A program made the translations under genes and the position numbers. DNA of 48,794 nt. It comes from a bacterium. GTDB lineage: Bacteria; Bacteroidota; Bacteroidia; Chitinophagales; Saprospiraceae. The stretch is from the NCBI GenBank assembly GCA_024742755.1, contig JANSXW010000037.1, positions 1-48,794 on the forward strand, in the 5' to 3' direction. The first letter of the stretch is position 1; the number at the start of each line of letters is the position of its first letter. Shown piece by piece: positions 14,908 to 25,300 of this stretch. The notes under the pieces are model-generated. The model searched no databases. It was not told where the DNA came from and was given only the letters and a program-made list of their open reading frames with translations.

Positions 14908-16170
14908 TTACAATTCCGTCTCTGCATCTCCGTTCACATCCCCAATTTTAATCGCGATGAAATCATTACCAATGCTTACGGCAGTGCCTAAGTTATTGAT
15001 ATTAATCACTTCCGGAAAGGGCGCTTCCCATGGATTAGCCGGGTTAGGGAAAACATAGGCGGCATCCACGAAACGCCAGCTGCTGACGTTGTCAAAGGTG
15101 GATTCGATGCCAAGGATCATGCGGCGGAGCTGAATGAGGTCAAGGGTTGAGATATGACCAGAACCATTAGTGTCGGCAGCAATGCGCTTATAGGGGCTGT
15201 CCAGGGGCTGCAAGCCGAGAATATGCTGGCTAATCAGGATCATATCCAGGGTGGAGACGCCATTTAAATGAGCCTCGTCGTATTGAGGGGTCACTGTGTA
15301 GTCGAGTCCGGCGATGGCATTGGAAAGCACGAATGCTCCATTCTCATTGGTCGGATGTACTTCGGATGCCTGCCCTGACAGCGCTACAGGCACACCCGCA
15401 ACGGGCTCCCCATCCTCGGTCATTACCTGCCCGTTGATGCCAAAGAAGTCGCCCTCACATTGATAACCGGAGTTATTCTGCACCCACACGAAAGCAACAC
15501 AGCTATTGCTGTTTCCTAAAGCATCCTGTGCATGCAGCTCCAGCACTTGTGTGCCTTCACGATCACAGTCCAACAATACTGAGTCCTGTGCCGGATCAAC
15601 GGCTTCCCCTTCAAAGTTGATCGAATAGGTGACCGGCGGGGTACAATCGAACACAGGCTGCGCCAAAACATCCTGATAGGACAGGTAAGCCTGTGGCCCA
15701 GTCTCCAAGCCCGTCTCATAATCCAGCGTTAACTCGACCAAAATGCCAATGCTGCACACTGGCATGCTTACCGCACAATCGGTCACCTCAAAAGGCAATA
15801 CTGCAGTCTGAATATTCCCACATCCATCGTCCACCACCACCTCGAAACTGTGCTGCCCAAGCGGATAGCTGCCACTCAGGCTGTAAGCCGGGTAAGAACC
15901 ACTTAGCGCATTGGCAATTGGGATGAGGCTGCCATCATTGAAGATATTGAGGAAAGCATCGACCTGCAATTGCCCGAAAGGGCAGTCCACTCCTACCTGA
16001 AAATCATAGGACACAGTGCCCGTGCAGTTGACCGTATCGTCTATGCATAGGTCAGGAAGGGGGTCAAAAGTAATACTGATAGCGTCCTGTGCAGTCAGAT
16101 GGAGCGGAGCGAACAACAGCAGCCAACAGAGGCCGCGATAAAATAGGTTTAGTGTCTTTTGAGTCGTCAT
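14908..16170 (-). CDS. Secreted dockerin-like module protein A (tandem paralogue)
   Basis: 420 residues, same architecture as the next gene: signal peptide (MTTQKTLNLFYRGLCWLLLF, ending HLTAQ), VGVDCPFGQLQVDAFLNIFN and HSFEVVVDDGCGNIQTAVLP identical or nearly so to the paralogue, a regulatory-like segment (EDGEPVAGVPVALSGQ), then dockerin-like loops at about 300-355 (GVSTLDMILISQHILG; DTNGSGHISTLDLIQLRRMI) and end FIAIKIGDVNGDAETEL. It lacks a type IX sorting domain. Middle segments have diverged, so the duplication is not recent throughout, but 18 bases spanning the start codon (16161-16178) are identical with the paralogue (14855-14872), including the tiny overlapping ATG ATA TGA frame. The giant's terminator separates it from the giant, so it probably has its own promoter. 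Confidence 0.82.
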   Translation of the reverse strand: MTTQKTLNLFYRGLCWLLLFAPLHLTAQDAISITFDPLPDLCIDDTVNCTGTVSYDFQVGVDCPFGQLQVDAFLNIFNDGSLIPIANALSGSYPAYSLSGSYPLGQHSFEVVVDDGCGNIQTAVLPFEVTDCAVSMPVCSIGILVELTLDYETGLETGPQAYLSYQDVLAQPVFDCTPPVTYSINFEGEAVDPAQDSVLLDCDREGTQVLELHAQDALGNSNSCVAFVWVQNNSGYQCEGDFFGINGQVMTEDGEPVAGVPVALSGQASEVHPTNENGAFVLSNAIAGLDYTVTPQYDEAHLNGVSTLDMILISQHILGLQPLDSPYKRIAADTNGSGHISTLDLIQLRRMILGIESTFDNVSSWRFVDAAYVFPNPANPWEAPFPEVININNLGTAVSIGNDFIAIKIGDVNGDAETEL

Positions 16171-16178
16171 ATCATGGG
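16161..16178 (-). repeat. Conserved start-region repeat, copy 1
   Basis: Identical to 14855-14872; see that entry. Identity crossing the start codon into the leader shows the duplication included the translation start region. Confidence 0.8.
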
Positions 16179-16328
16179 ATTAGTGGTACAGAGCACCGTT
16201 TGAGAAAATGTTTGCGCGCAGGTTTGTTCAGAGCATGGACACTTTGCAGGTGGGACCAAGATAAGGGTTTTGTGCGATAATTGCAGATGCGTGAACCGGA
16301 AACTGGCCAAAAGACGCTACGTAGAAAC

Positions 16329-16359
16329 AAAAAAGCCGGGCACCCCAGGCACCCGGCTT
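16329..16359 (-). terminator. Rho-independent terminator of the giant gene
   Basis: On the minus strand AAGCCGGG pairs with CCCGGCTT across an 11-nt loop, and the stem runs into TTTTTT. It begins 29 nt after the giant's stop codon. Confidence 0.88.
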
Positions 16360-16367
16360 ACAAATCA

Positions 16368-16384
16368 TACAAATCACAAACTTA
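16368..16384 (-). repeat. 17-base intergenic repeat, copy 1
   Basis: Minus-strand TAAGTTTGTGATTTGTA, immediately around the giant's 3' end, matches exactly the plus strand at 34894-34910. Confidence 0.7.
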
Positions 16385-16387
16385 TCT

Positions 16388-19300
16388 TTACTCCGTCAGC
16401 AGCATCCGTTTGGTATCGGTGCCGAAGGCGGTTTCTATGGTGTAGTAAATCAGCCCGGAAGGCAGCTTCGCTTTGCTGACTGTCCAGAAATTATCGCCGG
16501 CAGCCGCATCCTGAGTTTCCTGCAGGAGCAACCGCCCGGCCGCATCGCGGAGCACAAAGGTCACCGGCCCGTCTTTGGGCACGGTATAGCGTACCACGGT
16601 GCTTTCCCGGAAGGGGTTGGGCTCATTCTGATACAGCGCAAAGGGCTGTGCCATATCCTGTGGCTGCACAAAGCCGAGGACCAGCCCGGAAGTTCCGCTG
16701 AGCAAATCATAGGCTTCTGTACGGGTCACTTCGGAGTTGAGCGACAGCAGCTCGCTGAGCAGGCCTCCCTGTGTGGCTTTCGCACGGAGGGTGAAGAGCA
16801 GACCGCCTTCGTTCAGCCCCTCCGTTTCCATATTCCAACTGCCGGTCAGCAGCCCCTGCCCAAGGTGAGCCAGCCCAAAGTGGGCTTCCTGCATAGCCGC
16901 GTATTCAATCTGCTCCAGTTGCAGCCCTTCGAGCTTGAGAGTAAACTGATGCCCAAGGAGGCGCACCGCATCGTTGACCCGGAACGGAATTTCTACCGTT
17001 TGGCCGGGCAGCACCTCCTGCTCGGGTGTATGGAGGACAAAGCTGTGCCCGTAGTTGCGATCCTCGATGCTGCTGAAGCTGTTGGCTACGGCATCACCCG
17101 TCACATCCCCGGTTTTCACCGCGATGAAGTCCAACCCGTTGATACCGGTAGCTGGCAGGTCATTCAGGTTCACGAGCTCGGGGAAAGCTTCATCCCACGG
17201 TGCCTGTGGATTGGCAAAAACGTAGTCTGCTTCCACAAACCGCCAGCTCGTATTGTTGCTGAAGCCGATCTGTACGCCCAGGATCATCTTCCGAAGCTGA
17301 ATCATATCCAGGGTGGTGATGGAGCCGGACTGATTGACATCAGCCGCAATCCGCTTGTAGGGGCCATCGATGGGTGCAATGCCCAGGATGTGGCGGGAAA
17401 TCATCAGCAGGTCGAAAGTACTCACGCCGTTGAGGGGGTCAGCATCCAGCTGAGGCGTTACCGTATAGTCCAGTCCGGGCTGTACATCGTAGAAGGAGAA
17501 AGTACCATCGTTCGCTGTTACGAAGTCGGCACCTGCACCACCGGACAGACTGACGCCCACGCCTTCCACCGGATCGTAGTCCTCGGTGTGAATCAGGCCT
17601 GCAATGCCCGGCGTAGCGTCTCCGCAGACCGACATGTTGTCCTGTACCAGTAGGTAGGTTTCGCAGAAGTCGCTGTTGCCTGCCGCGTCGTAGGCCCATA
17701 TCTCAATCACCAGCGTACCAGCATCATCGCAGGTGAGCACCAGCCCGGTTTGATCCGGATCATTGGGCTCGCCGGCACGATTGATGGAATACTTGATCGG
17801 CTCGGAACAATCCGGGCTCTGAGAAGCCACATTTACATAATCGCTTGCCCATATTTCGGCCATGCCTTCACCCGGGTCGGGCAGGTTGTCACCATCTATA
17901 TCGACCGGCATCAGCTCCACCGCTATGCCATTGAGGCAGATCGGTGCCGGTGCTTTGCAGTCTTCCACCACAAACGGCAGGGTAACGAGATCAGAATTGC
18001 CACAGCCATCTTCCACCACGACCTCGAACGTGTGGGTACCGATTGGGAAGATGCCGGAGATGGTGTAGTTCGGGTAGCTGCCCGATAAAGCGTCCGGAAG
18101 GGCCTCAAAATTGCCATTATTGAAGGCATCCAGCGCAACCGTAATCGTCAGGGCGTCCGGAGTGCAATCTTCGGCAATGGTGAATGGGTATTCGACGGTG
18201 GCATCGCAGTCTACATTATCCAAAGAACAGAACAGACCAGCAGCATCAAAGCTGATCACCGGTGCCTGATCGTCGTACACCTTGATGATCTGCGTGTACT
18301 GATAGTAGCCCGTCTCATCGTACTCAAAGCTGTAGTAATCATCCGAAACGCCACATAGGTTCACACCCGGTACGTTGTTATCAGGGGTTTCATCGGTATC
18401 TTCATCAAAGTAGATTTTCCCATTCGGGCGAGCCAGAAGCCACACGTGTGCATCACCCGGTGTGCCGTTGCAGTCTTCATCGCGGCCAACAAGGTAAGGA
18501 TCGCTCTCCCCATCGTACTGACACCAGTTGATGACCTTCCAGGTACGGAAAATCTTGTAACATTCATCCCCGGAGGCAGAAAAGAACTCATCTTCGTGCG
18601 TCACAGCCAGCAGGTCGCAAGCCAGCTCATTGTAAATCACCGTATCCGGTGTAGCCGTGCCACAGTTGGACTCTGCATCCGCCGGGAACTTAATTTCGTA
18701 GTTATGAACTTCATTCACGGTAATGGACTGTACGCAACTGTTGGTACTGCTCAGCCCGTGGATATCCGTTGCGCGGAAAATCCGGGTAATGCTGCCGAAG
18801 CCGCACTCCAGGTCTGCGTTGGAAGCGATTTGCTGCACAGCTTCTATCCCGCAGTTATCGGTAGCGGTGGGGGCGCCAAAGAGCGCTTCCAACTGATCTG
18901 CGTCCGCTGCATCAAAGCCGTAGGGCAGGTCATCACAATCCACCACCACATTTGCCGGCGCTTCGCAGTATGGCGCAATTTTGTCCTCCGGCACTACAGT
19001 GATCCAGCATAGGTTTTCATTGCCATGCACATCTGTTACGTGCAGCTCTACCTTGATGGAGTCATTCACATCACAGCAGTTGAAGTCGATATAGTCGCCC
19101 CAGGCGGAGAAGTAAGGGGTTGCCAAAGGCGAGCAGGTCATGCTGTCGAGATTGTACTGACGGCGCACTGAGATACGCTCCAGCCCGCAACCGTCCCAGC
19201 TGCCTTCGTCCACATCGTGGGCAAAGACGCGGCCGTAACCTCCGCCACCCACCGTGACATTCAACTGATCATTACAGATGGCTGCCGGGTCAATCTGATC

Positions 19301-22300
19301 TTCCACCGTTACCGTAATGCTACAGTCGGTACGGCGCCCGCAGGCATCGGTCACGTGGTAGTCGACGGTGTACACGCCCACAGAAAGGTTGCTGAGCAGG
19401 TAAGTGCCATCGGGCTGCAGGGACAAAGCTCCTCCACTTACAGACACCCGGTAACTGGCTTCGGCACAGCCTTCCACCAGATTCGGTTCCGGCAGGGTAA
19501 GGAAAGCCGAGCAGCCAAAGGGCGAGGTGCTGACCACCTGATCATCGGGGCAGAGAATTTCCGGACCGGTGAAATCGGTAATGCGAATCGTTTGTACATG
19601 CTCCACGGCAGGCTCGCTTGTGGGCAGACAGTAGTTGCGTACCTTCCAGGTCCGGAGGATTAGAGAACTGCCTTCGCAGGTCTCATACGCCTCATCTTCG
19701 TAGAAGACCGCTGCCGAACAGAAACTGTTGTCCAGGATATTGGTAGTGCCGTCCAGGGTTGGGTAGCCCAAAGAATCCGGCGACAACAGGCTTGGGTCAG
19801 CAGCGACGGCCTGACAACTGAGGGGGGCTTCGTCCACCCCATCGTAATCGGGCGGGAAGACCACCTGATCGAGCTGCAGTTCCTGCACTACGATGCTTTG
19901 CAGACAACTCGCGGAGTTGCCCTGACCGTCCGTCACCGTCCAGGTCCGGTTGATGTTGACACGAGGGGAGGCACACTCCCCATTATCCAGGAATTCATCA
20001 GAATAATTAATCGTTACGCCACCTGGCACGCAGGAGGTTACCTCAGGCTCGCCCAGAGCCGCCGGGCTAGCGTCATCACTACAGAGAATAGTGGTATCTG
20101 CCGGGCAGATGAACTCCGGTTCCTCTTTGAACTCCGCGCGCACGATGCCCCAGCAGCACTCCCCGGTGGATGGGTCGCAAATTTCTGCGATGATGTACTC
20201 TCCCGCCAGGTCGAGCGGAATAACAGGCTCCGGCAGGGCTTGTCCGTTGTAGGATGGGTCTTGCGGTATGAGCGTGATGCTGTAGTTGTCGTAGCAGCGG
20301 TAATCGTTGCCCTCCAGCAGCATATCCGCAGTGATCAGCGCCTCGCAATCCGGCCCCAGGGACACATTGATGGTATCGTTGCAGGAAAGTTCCGGATGAG
20401 TTGGCGTGTACGCTACAATGGTCTGGGTGTAAGTACAGCTGGTTTCGTTGCCGGTGGCATCGCTCGCCGTTACCGTCACCACCGTCTGCCCAATTGGCAG
20501 CAGCTCATTGAGAGGTGGGTCGTAGGTAAAGAAGACCACACCGCAATTGTCTTCGTCGATTTGCGGGTTCGGGAAAGCCCGGCCTTCGCACTCCGTAGGG
20601 CCTAGTTCTACAACCACATCATCGGGGCAAACCAGCTCCGGCGCTTCCGTGTCATTGATTTCTACCGTGAAGATATTCTCCGAAATATTGCCCGCCTCAT
20701 CCTCAAGGGTGTAAATAACGGTGGAAACACCAAGTGGGAAGCTGAAGGTAATCTCCTCGTTCACCGGCGCGCCCGGATCAAGGGTTTGCGCGGTCAGGAC
20801 ATCGCCATCTTCATCCTCTATGACCATGGAGAGGGCGCCCGCTTGCGGACCATTATCGAACATCACCGGGTGTACCCAGGTATAAGGAGCCAGGCAAAGG
20901 CCCGGGCCTGCATTCAGCGTCACATCTTCCTGACTGGCCATTGCGGAAGCGGCTACCGGGGCGCTGCTAAAGCTGTTCCCCTCCGGATCATAAGTCAGCC
21001 ACTCCTGAATCGACAGGCGCCAGCCACTGATGAGGATGGGGTTGTCGGAAAGCTCTGCATTATGCCCGGCCTGAAGGGTCCAGGTACCTTGCACCGCTCT
21101 GCCGCTCAGCAGATCAAGGTCGCCCAGGGCATTCAGCTGCTCATTGCTGTTGAGGCGGATGCAGAAGTACGGCAGGATGTTGTCAATGTCGCTGTCGAAC
21201 GTAAACTGTGCACCGGCCGTAGCGCCACAGATGGCATCAGCCAAGACGATTTCCTGCCCGTCCGGGCTAATGAGGGTCAGGCTAAGGTTGCCAAATTCAG
21301 GGATTTCGCCCTGGAAGATCAGGTTCACATCTGCGATCGTGTAGCTATCCGTGATGTCAATGGTCGAAGTCATGCATTCCCCGGCTTCAAGCAGCATATC
21401 ACTGCCTGTATAAATATAGGGCTCGCTGTACAGCCCAAAGAGGGGGAATTCGTTGTCATTCACTGTCACATCAAACCCACATTCCACACGTACAGTCGAC
21501 TGTGCCTGAATGGCTGTTTGTGTGCCATTCGCTACCGGTGTGGGCAGGAACGGATTGGGCTGCCCGATAGAGGTTGGCATACACTGTTCTCCGTAGGTGA
21601 AGTCATCGGCCGTGTTGGTGTCCCACACGCTCGTACGGACGATGCCCGAACCATTGCCCGGCACAAAGCCATTCCAGTCGGCAAACGGGATCGTCGCTGC
21701 GGTGGAGAAGTTGCCAAATACTGCTGCATCCAGGATGGCACCGCTCAGGCTAATAACGTAGGCTGCTCCGGCAGTCGTGCTCAGGTCTGGCGCTCCGGGC
21801 ACATTGAAGATGCGGTTGGCCACATCGTCGGTACCATTGCCAAAGTGGACGGCAAGCACGCCGCCTGGCTCGAGCACTATGCCCGTAGGTACCACAAAGG
21901 TATCGCGCCCGCCGTTATGGATACGTTCTATCTGCAGTTGAGACAGGTCAAGGCCGGCGGAGTTGAAGTTGGCGATCTCCACATAGTCGCCCGTTGGGTT
22001 GCTGACCGCAGCGGGCAGCGGCAGTGTGCCGGCTACCGGGTCGCTGATATCATGTGTAACCTCCGTAATCAGCAGGAGGGGCATATCTTGTACCGCATAA
22101 CTTACGGTGTAACTGCCCAGGTCGAAGAAAGTGCCGCTGGCATCATCAAACCCGCTGCCGATCACTTCGCCAGTTTCATCTTGTATGCGGTAAATGACCG
22201 TTAGGTTGTCCCCGCAATTATCGGTCACGCCGGCAGGAGCAATATTATCTACGATGGCTCCGGCATCACCCGGATCGTTATTAGTGATTACATCACCTGT

Positions 22301-25300
22301 ACAGGTAATGGTTGGTGGGGTATGGTAGTCGTTGACCACTACCTTCACGTCGCAGCGGCTCGTATTGCCGGCATTATCTGCTGCCTCCCAGGTCATCACA
22401 GTGATGCCCACCGGAAAGAGGTCTCCGGAAGTCAGCCCGGTATCGTCAATCTGAGTGATCGAAGCCACCGCACAGTTGTCTTCTGCCAGCGGCAGGGAGA
22501 AATTGGCGTAGGCACTGCACCAGGTATCAGGTGCATCCACAATCACTGCCGGTTCGGGGCAGTTGACAAAGACGGGGCTGATGGTGTCCTGCAGGGTCAG
22601 TTCCACAGCGCAGGTATCGGTATTGCCTTCTATATCCACCACCGTGAGGACCACGTAAAGGGAATCGCCATGGTGAGTCCCAAACAGGGTATTAGGGCTC
22701 GGCACCTGATAAACGGTATCGATTGGCGCACAGTTGTCAATTGTTAGTTCGGCAGCCAGGTTGGGCACCTTGCCTGCACAGAAGTTCTCCTCCGCATAAA
22801 TGATCCGGTCTTCAGGGCAGATAATCGTGGGGGCGGTCTCGTCTACCAGGTTCACCTCTGTGGTGCAGAAGGAGCTGTTGCCTGCCGCGTCAGTGGCCTG
22901 CATGTACACGGTTACCGGGCTGCTAATGAGGTCTCCGAGCCCAAGTTCGATCTCGTCCACGTAGTTCTGATTGTCGAGGCTGATGGCCAGCATGATGGTT
23001 CCGGAGCCAGTGGTACAGTTGTCGGTAGTCCCTGCATCAAGGCGGTCCGGCGTCAGGAGGTAATCACAGCTTGCGCCGACCGGCACGGTAATATCCTGAC
23101 AAAGGATTTCCGGGTCTTCGAGGTCGTACACAATGATGGTCACATCGCAATCCGTAAAGTTGCCGGCGGCATCTTCTGCCCGGTAGGTCAGCACGGTGGT
23201 GCCGAGGGGGAAGAGGTCGCCCGGTGTCAGCCCGGTATCGTCAATCTGCGTAACGGTGGGCAGCACGCAGTTGTCATCGGCCACGGGCAGGGCGAAGTTG
23301 GCAAAGCCCTGGCAGAGGTCTTCCTGCGTTTCCACTTCCACCACCGGTTCGGGGCAGTTGGTAAAGTAAGGTGCGTCATCGTCGGAGACTGTGACTTCAA
23401 AGCTGCACTCATCAAAATTACCTACGGCATCCTCTACGTAATAGGATACAGTGGTAGTCCCCAACTGGAATTCATACTCACCGGTAAACTGGCTTGGAAT
23501 AGGCTCCGTAATATCGGGGTTAAGCAGGGTGGTCAGGTCGAAGGGCCCTTCGATGGAGCCGTCCGGGTTCGTTATCGTGTAAGTGTACAGGATGACGTCA
23601 CAGTTGTCTGTAGGCAGGACGTGGTCCCAGCTGTACTGGCTTTCGCAGTTCAGGGGCTCTGTGAAGAGGTCAGCCGCACCGGTGCACAGCAGCTCGGGGC
23701 CTTCCGTATCGTCGTCGTTATCGCAGGAGCCGGAGCGGAAGATTTCACACCCACGGGCGTCAACAACCGCGATGGACCAGGTAGGCTGTGTGTACACAAT
23801 GTGCAGCTCGCCGAGGTCCTGCTCGAAGTCATTGATGTCAAAGCCACGTCCGGGATCGTAGATAAATTCGCCATCTTCGTCATCGATGATGCCATCGTTG
23901 TTGACGTCGATCTGCCCCCCATCGTACTGAATGGTGTAAGGCTCAAGGCCACCGGTAACGGTCCCAAGGTCTACGATGCGCTCGTTTTGCAGGATACACT
24001 CACACTCTGGCTCCGGCATGTCGAGCGGCTGACGGATCTCAAACGTTTCGTGTACAATTTGGAGGCAGTTCGCCAATGCAAAGTTGCCATTCTGAGGGAT
24101 ATCGAGGCCAGGCAGCGCCAGCGCATAAGATACGGTCACAAAGCCTGTACCTTCACCCAGCTCATAAATGCCATCCGCAGAAAGCACGCCCGGATCTACG
24201 GAAGGCGTACCGGCAGCCGGTGCGAAAGCAGTGATTCCGAATGCGCCTACCGCATCGCCAAAGAAGGAGCTGTTCTCCACCTGATCGTGGGTCAGCACGG
24301 AGCCATTGGGCAGTGTGATGGTCAGGTAGTTGCGGAAGTCCAGCTGTGAAGGGTTGTTGGCTTCAAAGCAGATCTCCGGCGCATCAAAGCTTAGCTGAAC
24401 ACCATCGAAGAAATCGCGGACGGTCACTTCGGCCAGGCAGTTGGAGCGGTTGCCAAATGCATCGGTCACACGCAGGTTGACATAATTGGCGCCCACTTGA
24501 GTACAGTCGAAGGACACAGATGGCCCAAAGACCTGATCTGCTTTTGCAATCAGGATTTCCGGGCTGGGATCACAGTTGTCAAAGCTGCCGGCATTGATGT
24601 AAGACTCGCCCGTGAAAGGGTCCATTGCGAAAACCGTCACATTGCCGGTATTGTCGAGCTGCACTTCCACATCCTGGCACTCCGCCACCGGGCGCTGCGC
24701 ATCAAGGATTTCCACGAGGAAGCTGCAGGTTTGCATTTCATTCATATCCAGGATATCGCCATCGCCGTTGATGTCGACCATCATGGTGTAAGTCACGGTA
24801 GAAACGCCTACCGGGAACTCTTCCCCGCTTGCGTCATTGAACGTACCCTGATTGGCCTCGCTGTACAGGGTGTTGGTGGTTACGTCAATAAAGCCGGTAC
24901 CGTCCGGATAGTCGATAGCGTAGTTGATGACGCTCGCGCAGCCCACGCCTTTTACCGGAGCAAGACCAGTGATGATGGCGGAGCACTGATCCACATCGTT
25001 TTTGAGCACAAGGTCAGGTGGGCATTCCAGCACGGGATCGCCGGGCTCTACCACTACCGGGAAGGTGCAGGTGGATTCCACGCCAGCGCAGGAGTAAGCC
25101 GTGTAGGTGACGTCATAGGTGCCGGCAGGCAGTTCAGAACCGGGCAGCGGACCTGCAGTCTGATAAATGCCCGGCCCGTTGGGGACGATAGGCGTAGGTG
25201 CAGTGCCGTTGAAGAAGGTCAGATCTACCCCGTTGGTCACCCCAATGAAGGGCAGGACCTCACCGTTGCAACCATCGTATACCTGAGGGATAGACCAGTT

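Noticed and set aside
20786-22204. 472-codon plus-strand open frame inside the giant gene
   Set aside because: Antisense shadow of the GC-rich giant; no signal, domain or codon logic, and the sense strand is a continuous HYR protein.
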